Origin: Marivita lacus
GTDB lineage: Bacteria; Pseudomonadota; Alphaproteobacteria; Rhodobacterales; Rhodobacteraceae
Direction of reading: 5' to 3'
NCBI RefSeq assembly: GCF_014637725.1
Contig: NZ_BMFC01000006.1
Coordinates: 1-64,000, forward strand
DNA: 64,000 bases
The position numbers and the translations under genes were made by a program. Positions 23,608 to 32,493 of the stretch are shown one piece after another. Each line of letters opens with the position of its first letter. The stretch's first letter is position 1. Under the pieces are notes generated by a model, which ran no database searches, had not been told where the DNA came from, and saw only the letters and a program-made list of their open reading frames with translations.

Positions 23608-23672
23608 AAGACTGTCTCACTGCTGTGGTTAATGCGACGAAACGAGTCGCTGTCCGAAAACCCGGGGGTGTT

Positions 23673-23876
23673 ATGGTCGCGTTGATGATTACTTTTCTTT
23701 GGTGGGTGGGCGTTGCCCTCGTGGCGTGGCTTGCGCTGGAACCCGTGCTGTTCCGCCTGCTGCCGCGTCTCGAACGTCTGTTGCCCAGCGACATCATCGG
23801 GCCGGATGGCTGGTTCGCCGACACGACCAACCAGAGCGGCATTTTCGACCTGCCGCTCAAGCGCCGTCGCGGCTGA
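23673..23876 (+). CDS. Small membrane protein upstream of phnJ
   Basis: The 67-residue product has one strong hydrophobic segment (MVALMITFLWWVGVALVAWL) followed by an amphipathic stretch and a basic C-terminus KRRRG. There is no strong ribosome site. It is divergent from phnJ and convergent with the HAD gene. I recognise no family. The hydrophobic pattern and length make a real membrane peptide plausible. Confidence 0.5.
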   Translation: MVALMITFLWWVGVALVAWLALEPVLFRLLPRLERLLPSDIIGPDGWFADTTNQSGIFDLPLKRRRG

Positions 23877-23893
23877 AGCTTTTGCTGCACCGA

Positions 23894-24496
23894 TCATAGC
23901 ACGGACCGGTCTGTCAGGGCAGCGTCCAGCGCTTCGGGCGATGTGAAGTGGATGCCATCCATCCCGACAGCGCGGGCACCTTCGACATTGTGCAGCCCGT
24001 CGTCGATGAAGATGCAATCGCCGGGCGCAACACCGGCGCGGTCGCAGAGCAGGCGAAAGATGCGCGGGTCGGGTTTGATCATGCCTTCCTCGCCTGACAC
24101 CACCAGCGCCTCGAACACCTCTGCCAGACGGGGATGCACCTTGAGCCCCTCGGGCCAGGTTTCCGCCGACCAGTTGGTGATCGCATGCACGGGCGTGCCC
24201 TGCGCCTTGAGCCGGTCCAGAATCGCCCATGTGCCATGGATCGGATCGGCCACGGTGCGGGTATAGAGCGCCACGTAATCGACGAAATGCGCGCGGTCGT
24301 CCGGGTCTTCGATTTCGAGCGACAGATCGGCAAAGCGTTCGCCGCCATCGGCCCGCAGGTTCAGCGCCCTGAAGTCGATCCGGTCGATAAAGGCCTGCGA
24401 TGCCTCGGCCGAGCCGAACCGGTCAAGCCATGCCAGATGCGGTTGCCAGTCCACCAGCACACCGCCGATGTCGAAGACGACGTGTTTCGTGGTCAT
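23894..24496 (-). CDS. HAD-superfamily hydrolase between phnI and phnJ
   Basis: The 200-residue protein has HAD motif I VVFDIGGVLVDWQPH, motif II TNWSAETW, a lysine at GMIKPDPRIFRLL (motif III) and motif IV FIDDGLHNVEGA. The DxGGVL variant of motif I and the size match YihX/epoxide-hydrolase-N-type phosphatases. It is not the phosphonatase PhnX type. It could dephosphorylate a sugar phosphate arising from C-P lyase, but the location inside the phn block is the only hint. Confidence 0.8.
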   Translation of the reverse strand: MTTKHVVFDIGGVLVDWQPHLAWLDRFGSAEASQAFIDRIDFRALNLRADGGERFADLSLEIEDPDDRAHFVDYVALYTRTVADPIHGTWAILDRLKAQGTPVHAITNWSAETWPEGLKVHPRLAEVFEALVVSGEEGMIKPDPRIFRLLCDRAGVAPGDCIFIDDGLHNVEGARAVGMDGIHFTSPEALDAALTDRSVL

Positions 24497-24576
24497 GCGA
24501 GACTCCCTGTCCGAGACGCCACAAGTGGGCCGTAATTCTGCGCTACACACGCCCCGCGAAAGATGTGCGAGGTGCT

Positions 24577-24741
24577 ATGGACTGGACTGTGATCCTGATT
24601 GCGTTGGGCTTTGCAGCCCTGCTGGCCGGTCGGACCTTCGTCGGCATCTGCTTTGAGAGCAGTTGGCTGAATTCGACCCTGGAAGGATCGTCCGACAGCG
24701 ACGGCGACGGCGGATGTGACGGCGGGGATGGCGGCGACTAG
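24577..24741 (+). CDS. Small membrane protein with Asp/Gly/Ser-rich tail
   Basis: The 54-residue ORF begins MDWTVILIALGFAALLAGRT, a membrane segment, and ends in an acidic, Gly-rich stretch SSDSDGDGGCDGGDGGD. No close ribosome site is visible (GCGAGGTGCT precedes). It lies convergent with the end of phnI (3 bp apart) and divergent from the HAD gene. No family is recognised; the acidic Asp-Gly tail could bind divalent cations. Confidence 0.45.
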   Translation: MDWTVILIALGFAALLAGRTFVGICFESSWLNSTLEGSSDSDGDGGCDGGDGGD

Positions 24742-24743
24742 GG

Positions 24744-25832
24744 TCATTCCGCAGCCTCCTGATGCTGGCTTTTCTCGACTGAACGGCGCAGCTTGCGCAC
24801 CAGTTCCAGTTCGGACTGGAAATCGACGTAATGCGGCAGCTTGATATGTTCGAGGAAGCCTGTCGCCTGAATGTTGTCGGCATGGTACAGCACGAATTCC
24901 GCGTCCTGCGCCGGTGCGCCGACATTGTCCTCGCCCAACTCCTCCCAACGCAGCGCCCGGTCGACCAGCGCCATCGAGATCGCCTTGCGTTCGGTCTGGC
25001 CAAAGACCAGCCCGTAGCCGCGCGTGAATTGCGGCGGCTCGGTTTTCGACCCTTTGAACTGGTTGACTGTTTCGCATTCGGTCAGGGTGATCTCGCCGAT
25101 TTCGATGGCAAAGCCCAGCTCGGGGATGTCCATCTCTACGGGTACGGTGCCTATGCGCAATTCGCCGACGAAGGCATGGTTGCGGCCATAGCCGCGCTGC
25201 GTGGAATAGGCCATCGACAGTGTAAAGCCTTCGTCGGCGCGGGTGAGGGCTTGCAAGCGCAACGCGCGGTCGGCGGGCATTTCCAGCGGTTCGCGTGTGA
25301 GATCCGGCGGCGGTGTGTCGTCTGGCTGGGCTTCTTCGATCAGGCCTTCGCGGTTCAGGAACCCGGTCACATGCGGCACCGGGGCGGGATCGGCCTCGCG
25401 CATGGGCGCTTGCGGCACCTCGCCGTCGGCAGCGAGCTTGAAATCCAGAAGGCGGTGCGTGTAGTCGAAAGTCGGGCCAAGCACCTGCCCGCCGGGCAGA
25501 TCCTTGAACGTGGCCGAGATGCGCCGGTCACAGGCCATGTCGCCCGTATCGACCGGGGAGGACGCACCGAAACGGGGCAGGGTGGTGCGATAGGCGCGGA
25601 TGAGGAAGATCGCCTCGATCAGGTCGCCGCGCGCCTGCTTGATCGCCAGTGCCGCCAAATCCGGATCGTAGAGCGAGCCTTCGGCCATCACGCGGTTGAC
25701 GGCAAGGCTGAGCTGTTCGCGGATCTGCGCGATGGACAGCTCGGCAACCGAAGCGTCGCCGCGCCGTTCTTCGGCCAGCCAGGCGTGGGCGTTCTGGATG
25801 GCGCGTTCGCCGCCTTTGACTGCAACGTACAT
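24744..25832 (-). CDS. phnI: C-P lyase core subunit PhnI
   Basis: The 362-residue protein is the nucleosidase-type subunit of the PhnGHIJ core and takes part in forming ribosyl phosphonate triphosphate from ATP. It starts MYVAVKGGERAIQNAHAWLA, a conserved PhnI N-terminus. Other conserved blocks are QIREQLSLAVNRVMAEGSLYD, QARGDLIEAIFLIRAYRTTLPR, TLSMAYSTQRGYGRNHAF and QFTRGYGLVFGQTERKAISM. Start TGATG overlap with phnH. Confidence 0.94.
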   Translation of the reverse strand: MYVAVKGGERAIQNAHAWLAEERRGDASVAELSIAQIREQLSLAVNRVMAEGSLYDPDLAALAIKQARGDLIEAIFLIRAYRTTLPRFGASSPVDTGDMACDRRISATFKDLPGGQVLGPTFDYTHRLLDFKLAADGEVPQAPMREADPAPVPHVTGFLNREGLIEEAQPDDTPPPDLTREPLEMPADRALRLQALTRADEGFTLSMAYSTQRGYGRNHAFVGELRIGTVPVEMDIPELGFAIEIGEITLTECETVNQFKGSKTEPPQFTRGYGLVFGQTERKAISMALVDRALRWEELGEDNVGAPAQDAEFVLYHADNIQATGFLEHIKLPHYVDFQSELELVRKLRRSVEKSQHQEAAE

Positions 25833-26395
25833 TATGAGACCTTGGTTGAGCGGGGCAGCGCCGCGATGCGGTCACCGCTTGTGAAGAAGAAATCCAGACC
25901 GAGCGGGAAGAGGGCTGCGTTATCCTGAAACGCCTGTGTCTCGGGTAGGGACAGCGCGGCGGTGTCGCGGATGCCGGGGCCAGTCAGGGTGGTGCCGCTT
26001 TGAGCAAGATCGGCGCTTTCCACGATCAACGTCGCCGACCGATCCGGGTATTCCGATGTCCCGACGGGATAGACGGAAAGCGGGTTCAGCGCGTCCCATG
26101 TGCCAAGCGCGAACATGCAGGTCGCAGGCCCTGTGAGCGGCGCGCCGGTGTGGAACGCGACCCACGCGCGCACGGCGTCGCAATCAGCGTTGCCCGCGAG
26201 GTACACCGGGGTTTCCGTGTCACAGAGTGTCAAAAGCGCAACGCCTGCGGCGACGGAGAGCGGCGCGGGGGGCTTTGCGCCCTTGAGTGCGTGAATCGTG
26301 CCGGGGCGAGCCATCGCCTCCATCACGCCGCGAAACGCGTGTGCGGCATCGGTGGCGGGGCTTGTGAATCCGCCTTCAAGCGTTTGCGCCTGCAT
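25832..26395 (-). CDS. phnH: C-P lyase core subunit PhnH
   Basis: The 187-residue protein is the PLP-transferase-like PhnH subunit of the core complex. Conserved parts include AFRGVMEAMARPGTIHAL, LTLCDTETPVYL, FALGTWDALNPLSVYPVGTS and LTGPGIRDTAAL. Both ends overlap neighbours by a single base (TGATG), typical for phnGHI. Confidence 0.92.
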   Translation of the reverse strand: MQAQTLEGGFTSPATDAAHAFRGVMEAMARPGTIHALKGAKPPAPLSVAAGVALLTLCDTETPVYLAGNADCDAVRAWVAFHTGAPLTGPATCMFALGTWDALNPLSVYPVGTSEYPDRSATLIVESADLAQSGTTLTGPGIRDTAALSLPETQAFQDNAALFPLGLDFFFTSGDRIAALPRSTKVS

Positions 26396-26850
26396 CAGTC
26401 TTCCCCCCGGACCATGGTAAAGAAATCCACCTTGGTGGCGGCGGCCTTTTGTGCGCGCGTGGTGCGTCGTGCGGTCTGCTCCTGCTCCAGAGGCTCCAGC
26501 ACCCTTGCGCGCAGGGTGGCGGCGGCATCGGTGAACATCAGCGCATCGACCAGTGCCGCCGCTTCGGCGTCAGGCTTGCTTCGGCCCTGGATATAGGCAT
26601 GCCCGACTTCGCCGGTTGTCAGTGTCAGTGCGCAGCGCGTGACGGTCATTTCGCCGAGGTTGAACGGCGCGCCGGTGCCGCCCGCACGACCGCGCACCAT
26701 GACGCTGCCGATCTCGGGCGCGCGCAGCCATGTGAAAGTGGGGCGCGTCAGGGCGGCATCCAGAAGGGCGGCGACGCGTCCCTCTCGGGCCTTGGCCATC
26801 AGGCTCATCCAGGCCTTGCGATCCGGGGTCTGGTCGGTGGTGTCTTTCAT
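26395..26850 (-). CDS. phnG: C-P lyase core subunit PhnG
   Basis: The 151-residue protein is the small PhnG subunit. It shows RKAWMSLMAKAREGRVAALL, TWLRAPEIGSVMVRGRAGGT and FNLGEMTVTRCALTL, the diagnostic PhnG blocks. The start at 26850 is the first ATG of the family-length frame; a much longer open frame continues through the divergent phnF gene and is rejected. It is the first gene of the phnGHI run and faces phnF across an 81-bp gap. Confidence 0.92.
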   Translation of the reverse strand: MKDTTDQTPDRKAWMSLMAKAREGRVAALLDAALTRPTFTWLRAPEIGSVMVRGRAGGTGAPFNLGEMTVTRCALTLTTGEVGHAYIQGRSKPDAEAAALVDALMFTDAAATLRARVLEPLEQEQTARRTTRAQKAAATKVDFFTMVRGED

Positions 26851-26931
26851 CTCGACAACTTTGCGATTTCCTATACAACTAGACATATCATAGCAGGTTC
26901 GCCGGGACGAGACAGGGGAGATTTGTGAAAT
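26851..26931. promoter_or_regulatory. Divergent phnG/phnF promoter with a candidate PhnF site
   Basis: The 81-bp gap is AT-rich around 26868-26892 (TATACAACTAGACATATC). GntR/HutC-family regulators usually bind near-palindromic GT-N-TA-N-AC sites, and PhnF proteins do so upstream of phn operons. The TAGACA/ TTGTATA halves here are consistent but imperfect, so the operator is a guess. No clear Pho box was found in this gap. Confidence 0.45.
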
Positions 26932-27663
26932 TTGAGTGACATGGCCCCAATGAACCGCAAGCGCACCCCGGTCTGGCAGGCCATCGCCACGGCCCTGCGC
27001 GCCGATATATCCGAAGGTCGCTACCAGCCCGGAGACCAGTTGCCGACCGAGGTGCAACTGGCGGCGCGGTTCGGTGTCAACCGGCACACGGTGCGCCATG
27101 CGCTGTCGCATCTGGTGGAGGGCGGGCTGGTGCGGACCCGGCGCGGTTCGGGGGCCTTTGTCGCGTCCACGCCGACCGACTATCCGATCGGCGAACGTGT
27201 GCGGTTCCACGAAAACCTGCTTGCCGCCGGGCGCAGGCCGGAGAAGCGTGTGCTTGACGTAGACTGTCGGGCAGCAACGTCGGGCGAGGCGCGGGCTTTG
27301 GAGATCGACGAGGGTGTGCCGGTCTGCGCCTATCATGGGCTGTCGCTGGCGGACGGGGCGCCGATCGCGTTGTTCGAAAGCGTCTTTCCGCTGGACCGGC
27401 TGGAGGGAATCGACCGCCACCTGACCGAGACCAGCAGCGTGACCGAGGCATTGGCGCGCGCCGGCGTCGCCGACTATACCCGTGCCTCGACCCGGCTGAC
27501 GGCGGTTCTGGCGGATGTCACGCAGGCGCTGCACCTGCATCTGCGCGAAGGCGATCCGCTCTTGCGCTCCACGAGCGTCAATGTCGACGCGACGGGTCAG
27601 CCGGTGGAATACGGGCGGACGTGGTTCGCCGGGGATCGGGTTACGTTGACGCTGGAGGTCTAG
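26932..27663 (+). CDS. phnF: GntR/HutC-family phosphonate regulator
   Basis: The 243-residue protein has an N-terminal winged helix (PVWQAIATALRADISEG, LPTEVQLAARFGVNRHTVRH, RTRRGSGAFV) and a C-terminal UTRA effector domain. PhnF proteins repress phn genes until phosphonate or a metabolite is present. It is divergent from phnG. The frame can start at TTG 26932 or ATG 26941 or 26950; GGGGAG at 26915-26920 is best spaced to TTG 26932. The stop overlaps the convergent hexapeptide gene by 4 bp. Confidence 0.86.
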   Translation: MSDMAPMNRKRTPVWQAIATALRADISEGRYQPGDQLPTEVQLAARFGVNRHTVRHALSHLVEGGLVRTRRGSGAFVASTPTDYPIGERVRFHENLLAAGRRPEKRVLDVDCRAATSGEARALEIDEGVPVCAYHGLSLADGAPIALFESVFPLDRLEGIDRHLTETSSVTEALARAGVADYTRASTRLTAVLADVTQALHLHLREGDPLLRSTSVNVDATGQPVEYGRTWFAGDRVTLTLEV

Positions 27664-28277
27664 CCTCCGAACCGTTCCAGAAATTCCTCGGCGCTGAGCG
27701 ACCGAAAGTCGTCCAGCGCCATGCGCAGCGCGTCGTGCGGCCAGTTCCACCACGCGAGGTCGATGAGGCGTTCGGCGATCTCGGGCGGCTGGCGGTCGCG
27801 CAGGGGGCGGGCGGGCGTGCCGGCGACGATGGTGTAGGGGGCGACATCCTTGGTCACGACCGAGCCGCTGGCAACCACAGCCCCGTGGCCCAGCGTGACC
27901 TCGGGTTTGATCATCGCGCCGTGGCCGATCCACGTGTCATGGCCGATCACCGCGCGGCGGGTCTTGCGGTGGTTCAGGAAATCCTCGTCCGGGCGGGCAT
28001 CGTCCCAGTAATCCTGCGACCGGTACAGGAAATGGTGACAGGCCGCCGTGTCCAGCGGGTGGTCCGTGGCACCGATCCGCACGAAGCTGGCGATATTGGC
28101 GAACTTGCCTACATCCGCATTGGCAATGTCGCCGTAGCGGTCGCAATAGCTGTAATCGCCGATATGGCTGTGGGCGATGCGGCTGCCCATGCCGATCTCG
28201 GTATAGGCGCCAAAGGTGCTGTCGGTCAGGGAGCACCCCTCGTGAACGAAGGGTGCGTCATGGGTCAATCGGGTCAT
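27660..28277 (-). CDS. Hexapeptide-repeat transferase of phosphonate operons
   Basis: The 205-residue protein has left-handed beta-helix hexapeptide repeats (YTEIGMGSRIAHSHIGDYSY, AVIGHDTWIGHGAMIKPEVT, AVVASGSVVTKDVAPYTIVA) and the C-terminal DLAWWNWP typical of the phn-associated acetyltransferase-like family. Members usually acetylate or modify small hydroxylated or amino substrates; aminoalkylphosphonate N-acetylation (as PhnO does) is one idea. It is 1 bp before phnE2 in transcription order reversed, so it ends the phnCDE operon. Confidence 0.82.
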   Translation of the reverse strand: MTRLTHDAPFVHEGCSLTDSTFGAYTEIGMGSRIAHSHIGDYSYCDRYGDIANADVGKFANIASFVRIGATDHPLDTAACHHFLYRSQDYWDDARPDEDFLNHRKTRRAVIGHDTWIGHGAMIKPEVTLGHGAVVASGSVVTKDVAPYTIVAGTPARPLRDRQPPEIAERLIDLAWWNWPHDALRMALDDFRSLSAEEFLERFGG

Positions 28278-28278
28278 G

Positions 28279-29604
28279 TCAGTCCTTGCGGCCGATCAGC
28301 TTGCCGCGCAACCAGCCCGAGAAGCTGTCCATGACCATCACCATGATGACGATGAGCAGGATGTAGTATGACACCTCTTCCCAGTCCTTCTGGGTCTGGA
28401 TCGCCTGTGTCAGCATCAGGCCAATGCCGCCGCCGGTGATCGCGCCGATGATGGTGGCGGACCGGGTGTTGGATTCGAGGAAATAGAGGACCTGACTGAG
28501 CAGGATCGGCACGATCTGCGGGATCACGCCAAAGCGGTAGCGTTGCAGCGGCTTGGCCCCGGTGGAGGCGACGCCCTCGATCTGCTTTTCATCCACGTTT
28601 TCGAGCGCTTCCGAGAAGATCTTGCCGAAGGTGCCGCTGTCGGTGATGAGGATCGCCAGCGCGCCGGTCAGCGGGCCGGGGCCAAAGGCACGGGCCAGGA
28701 CGACCGTCCAGATCAGGGCATCCACGCCGCGCACGAAATCGAAGATGCGCCGCATGCCAAAGCGCAGCGCGCCGAAGGGCGAAAACCGCTTGGCTGCGAC
28801 AAAGGCCAGCGGAAGCGCCAGCATTGCGGCCCCGAAGGTGCCGAGGAACGCCATCAGGATCGTCTCGCCGATGGCCCAGGCGACGTCCTTGTGCCGCCAC
28901 ATGCCGTTGTTCCAGAAATCCGACACCGCGCCCGAGATATTGGGGCGGCCCGGGTCGATGCGGTCGCCAAGGGCGATCTCGGTAAAGCTGCGGTTGTGAT
29001 AGGGGCTGTCGAGCGTGAACCAGAACAGCTCCCAGCCGGGGAAATAGCGGAACACCTCGGTGCGGGTGCGGGTCATCGTCAGGCGGCCCGCGTCGGTGGT
29101 GACGGTCATGCGCTGGTCCGACAGGTTGATCCAGTCGGGAACCGGGTCGGACAGGTTGGTGATCAGGCTGCCATCGACAAGTTGCGCCTCGATGGTGCCG
29201 AAGCCGGGCACGTCATAGGCCACGGCGTTGTCCGGCAGAAAGCGCACCTCGTGACCGTCTTCGAGGTCGATCACCAGTGCGGTCTCTTCGTCGCCGCTGA
29301 CCCATGCGGGGCGCGTGCCTTCGGCATAGGCGCCCTTGCGTTCGCCCTCGATGGCGTAGGTTGTACCGCCCCGGCGGTTGTCGCGGGTCACGTGGGTCTT
29401 GTAGGACCAGCTGTCCGAGGCAAGGATCACCGCGTTTTCCGTGCTCGCCCGCTGGGCCAGTCCAGCCACGTCAAAGGCGATGGCGATATAGGCCAGATAT
29501 GCCACGATGATCGCCGGAACGGCAAAGGCGGTGATGCGCTTGCGCTGGAACAGCGCGTCGGCCGAGGTCTTGGCTGATCCAAGGGAAGCGGTTGCGTCGG
29601 TCAT
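28279..29604 (-). CDS. phnE: Phosphonate ABC permease PhnE, long form
   Basis: The 441-residue inner-membrane protein has the PhnE permease fold in its C-terminal half, with the EAA-type loop ENVDEKQIEGVASTGAKPLQ and several helices. Unlike the partner PhnE1, it carries an extra polar segment of about 170 residues between the first hydrophobic helix (about 28-50) and the transport core, containing SYKTHVTRDNRRGGTTYA and LTMTRTRTEVFRYFPGWEL. The insert probably lies in the periplasm. ATG 29604 has GAGGG 9 nt upstream; a GTG at 29610 is possible. Confidence 0.87.
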   Translation of the reverse strand: MTDATASLGSAKTSADALFQRKRITAFAVPAIIVAYLAYIAIAFDVAGLAQRASTENAVILASDSWSYKTHVTRDNRRGGTTYAIEGERKGAYAEGTRPAWVSGDEETALVIDLEDGHEVRFLPDNAVAYDVPGFGTIEAQLVDGSLITNLSDPVPDWINLSDQRMTVTTDAGRLTMTRTRTEVFRYFPGWELFWFTLDSPYHNRSFTEIALGDRIDPGRPNISGAVSDFWNNGMWRHKDVAWAIGETILMAFLGTFGAAMLALPLAFVAAKRFSPFGALRFGMRRIFDFVRGVDALIWTVVLARAFGPGPLTGALAILITDSGTFGKIFSEALENVDEKQIEGVASTGAKPLQRYRFGVIPQIVPILLSQVLYFLESNTRSATIIGAITGGGIGLMLTQAIQTQKDWEEVSYYILLIVIMVMVMDSFSGWLRGKLIGRKD

Positions 29605-29606
29605 GG

Positions 29607-30479
29607 TCACTGTCCCTCGGTCAGTTTGTTGCGGTAGCGGCTCGAGATCTGGTCGAAGAACACAATGGTGCCGAACAGCAGGACAAAGATCGCCGCCGCC
29701 TCGTCAAAACGCCCCGGCCCCCAGGCCATGGCATTGCGCAGCTCGAATCCGATCCCGCCCGCGCCGACAAAGCCAAGGATCGCCGATGCGCGGATGTTGA
29801 TTTCAAAGCGCAGCAGCGTGTAGCTCAGGAAGTTCGGCGCGACCTGCGGCAGAACGCCCAGCCACATGCGCTGGGTCCAGTTGGCGCCTGTGGAGGCCAA
29901 CCCCTCGACCGGCTTGAGATCGGCGTTTTCCGCCACCTCTGAATACAGCTTGCCAAGCGCGCCCGCCGTGTGCAGCGCGATGGCGATCATCGCGGGCACC
30001 GGCCCGCCGCCCAGAATGAAGATCAGCACCAGCGCGATCACGATTTCCGGCACCGCGCGCAGGATGTCCATCAAGCGGCGGAACACCGGGATCAGGCGCG
30101 GCCAGCGCGCCAGCCCGCGCGTCGACAGCAGCGACAGGATCAGGCCGACCATGGCCCCGATCAGGGTCGAGACGGCGGCAATGTTGATCGTCTCCATCAG
30201 GGCGGGAAAGTACTTGAGCAGCAGACCGGGCAGGTTGGCCCGCTTTTCCCATGCTTCTGACAAAACATCTGCCGGGAAATCCAGCATCTGCCGCCAGCCG
30301 TCCCAGAAGCCGCCGGCATTGCGCCCGTCGGCAACCATGAACCCCGACACCATCAGAAGGACGAAGATCGCAAGCGTCAGCCCGCCATACATCCGGCGGC
30401 GGCGCACCTGCGCCATGTAGCTGTCCTGAATGCGGTCGACCTCGCGGCGGGTCGGTCCTGAAAGCGTGGCATCGGTCAT
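29607..30479 (-). CDS. phnE: Phosphonate ABC permease PhnE
   Basis: The 290-residue permease has about six membrane segments, the EAA-type loop AENADLKPVEGLASTGANWT and the C-terminal GFVGAGGIGFELRNAMAWG block. It is the first of two phnE genes; together they form a heterodimeric pore for the PhnCDE importer. Its stop overlaps the start of the second phnE gene. Confidence 0.9.
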   Translation of the reverse strand: MTDATLSGPTRREVDRIQDSYMAQVRRRRMYGGLTLAIFVLLMVSGFMVADGRNAGGFWDGWRQMLDFPADVLSEAWEKRANLPGLLLKYFPALMETINIAAVSTLIGAMVGLILSLLSTRGLARWPRLIPVFRRLMDILRAVPEIVIALVLIFILGGGPVPAMIAIALHTAGALGKLYSEVAENADLKPVEGLASTGANWTQRMWLGVLPQVAPNFLSYTLLRFEINIRASAILGFVGAGGIGFELRNAMAWGPGRFDEAAAIFVLLFGTIVFFDQISSRYRNKLTEGQ

Positions 30480-30539
30480 GGGTCACTCCAAAAAAGACGG
30501 GGCAGCGGTATGCGCTGCCCCGGTCCGTGTTCGTGTCGA

Positions 30540-31448
30540 TCAGTTGCCCTGAACGGCCTGACGCACTGCGATGATGCCCTTGTAGGCGTCATGGGTGATC
30601 GGCATGAAACCCGAGGTTTCGCCAGCGGCCATGTTGTAGGCGCACTGTTCGTCCTTGCCGTGCAGCTCGTTGAGGAACTGGGTCACGTCTGCCTTGACCT
30701 GCTCGGGCAGGGCGCGGCGCAGAACGATCGGGCCTTCCGGGATCACTTCGGATTTCCAGATCTCGACCAGGTCGTTCATGTCGACGAGGCCCGAGTCGGA
30801 CGCCTTGCGCAGCGCGCCGGAGTTGTAGCCGTCCAGCCATTCGCCCTGACCGTCGGCCCATGTCACGCCGGCATCCACATCACCGTTGGCCACTGCGACG
30901 ATGGTCTGCTCGTGACCGCCGACAAAGCGGACTTCACCGAAGTAGTCGCCCGACTCCATCGTGGCACCGATCGCCGTCGGGATTTCGACGGACGGAATCA
31001 GGTAGCCGGATGTGGAGTTCGGATCACCGAAGGCAAAGACCTTGCCCTTCATGTCGTCGAGCGAGGCGATGCCGCTGTCTGCGCGGGCAAAACCGATGGA
31101 GTGATAGCCGTAGGAGCCGTCGAGGTTGGTCTTGACCAGAACCACGTCAACCGCTTCGGGGTCGGTCATGTAGGTCTTGGCATAGGCCGATGCACCCAGC
31201 CACGCCATGTCGATGGTGCCGCCCAGCAGGCCCTGGATCACGCCGTCATAATCGGCCGGGGTGAAGATCTTGGTTTCTACGCCAAGCAGGTCTTCGACAT
31301 AGGCGCGCACGCATTCGTTCGAGTTCAGACGGTCCTGGGCGTTTTCTCCACCAAGGATGCCGATGCGAAATTCGGTGATTTCCTGCGCAAAAGCTGCGCT
31401 GCTAAGGGCTGTGGATGCGGCAAGCGCAAGTGCGATGGTCTTTTTCAT
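30540..31448 (-). CDS. phnD: Phosphonate-binding periplasmic protein
   Basis: The 302-residue protein starts MKKTIALALAASTALSSAAF, a Sec signal peptide with cleavage near AFA|QE. The mature part has EFRIGILGGENAQDRLN, the tyrosine/serine-rich ligand region DPNSTSGYLIPSVE, and GDVDAGVTWADGQ, as in PhnD. GGAGA precedes the ATG by 6 nt. It captures phosphonates for PhnE1E2 and PhnC. Confidence 0.93.
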   Translation of the reverse strand: MKKTIALALAASTALSSAAFAQEITEFRIGILGGENAQDRLNSNECVRAYVEDLLGVETKIFTPADYDGVIQGLLGGTIDMAWLGASAYAKTYMTDPEAVDVVLVKTNLDGSYGYHSIGFARADSGIASLDDMKGKVFAFGDPNSTSGYLIPSVEIPTAIGATMESGDYFGEVRFVGGHEQTIVAVANGDVDAGVTWADGQGEWLDGYNSGALRKASDSGLVDMNDLVEIWKSEVIPEGPIVLRRALPEQVKADVTQFLNELHGKDEQCAYNMAAGETSGFMPITHDAYKGIIAVRQAVQGN

Positions 31449-31507
31449 CTGTCTCTCCATTGGATACGATGAGGGAAAGGGCCCGCAAGAGCGGGGTGGA
31501 AACTGGC

Positions 31508-32317
31508 TCAGGCCGGAACAGGCTGTGCGGTGGTCCTGTCCAGTGTTTCGATGGCGGTGGAGGTGGCGGCTTCGGAGAAATCCGCGCCCGCGCCGTAGAT
31601 GTCGCGGGCCACTCCGGTTGTCAGTTGCTCGGGGCTTCCGTCAAAGACGATGCGACCGTCGCGCATGCCGATCACCCGGTCGCAATAGCGGCGCGCGGTG
31701 TCGAGCGTGTGCAGGTTGGCGATGACCATGCGCCCGTCTTCCTCGTGGATGCGGCGCAGCGCGTCCATCACGATCTGGGCGTTCATCGGGTCAAGGCTGG
31801 CAATCGGTTCATCGGCAAGGATGATGCTGGGGTCCTGCATCAGTGCGCGCGCAATGGCGACGCGCTGCTGCTGGCCACCCGAAAGCGCCTCGGCGCGTTT
31901 TGGGGCCTGTTCGGCAATGCCCAGACGGTCGAGGATCTCGATCGCCTTGTGGATGTCATCCTGCGGATAGAGGTTGAACATCGTCGCGAAGGTGGAGCGA
32001 CGGTTCAGCGTGCCGTGCAGCACGTTCGACACCACGTCCATGCGCGGAACAAGGTTGAACTGCTGGAAGATCATCGCGCAGCGCGATTGCCATTCCCGGC
32101 GCGCGGCACCCTTGAGGGACGAGATTTCGCGCCCTTCGAACAGGATTTCGCCTTCGCTGGCATCGCTGAGGCGGTTGAGCATACGCAGAAGGGTTGATTT
32201 GCCCGCACCAGACCGACCGATGATCCCGATCATCATGGGCCGGTCCACGGTGAACGTCGCGGCATCAACAGCAGTCTTGTCGCCAAACCGTTTTGTCAGT
32301 GACTTCAGCTCAAGCAT
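31508..32317 (-). CDS. phnC: Phosphonate ABC transporter ATPase
   Basis: The 269-residue ATPase has Walker [29 protein letters not shown] (Q-loop), signature [15 protein letters not shown] and Walker [14 protein letters not shown], with [17 protein letters not shown] as the PhnC H-loop block. ATG 32317 ([12 protein letters not shown]) matches family starts; a longer frame upstream is rejected. It is the first gene of phnCDE1E2 plus the hexapeptide gene; Pho-box-like repeats lie about 55-105 bp upstream. Confidence 0.92.
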   Translation of the reverse strand: MLELKSLTKRFGDKTAVDAATFTVDRPMMIGIIGRSGAGKSTLLRMLNRLSDASEGEILFEGREISSLKGAARREWQSRCAMIFQQFNLVPRMDVVSNVLHGTLNRRSTFATMFNLYPQDDIHKAIEILDRLGIAEQAPKRAEALSGGQQQRVAIARALMQDPSIILADEPIASLDPMNAQIVMDALRRIHEEDGRMVIANLHTLDTARRYCDRVIGMRDGRIVFDGSPEQLTTGVARDIYGAGADFSEAATSTAIETLDRTTAQPVPA

Positions 32318-32371
32318 CGTAACCCCCAGTGCTCTTTGAGGGGGCGGATACGGGGTCACTGCGACGCCATC

Positions 32372-32422
32372 ACGACAGTTTTGAATCTGATTTGCGAAGT
32401 TCAGGAATCTGTTTTGTAACAG
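32372..32422 (-). promoter_or_regulatory. Two Pho-box-like sites upstream of phnC
   Basis: On the minus strand, 32389-32372 reads CAGATTCAAAACTGTCGT and 32422-32405 reads CTGTTACAAAACAGATTC. Each matches about 11-12 of 18 positions of the PhoB consensus CTGTCATAWAWCTGTCAY. The sites start 33 bp apart, three 11-bp units, the usual Pho-box period. PhoB control under phosphate limitation is therefore plausible for phnCDE. Confidence 0.5.
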
Positions 32423-32493
32423 GAAGCGTCTTGCTGGCGGCTACGCCGGATTGCGGCAGGGGACACACACCTTCATCAAAAGTTATCCACAAT

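Noticed and set aside
26851-26931. Pho box upstream of phnG
   Set aside because: No site with at least 11 of 18 matches to the PhoB consensus was found by eye; the region fits a PhnF operator better.
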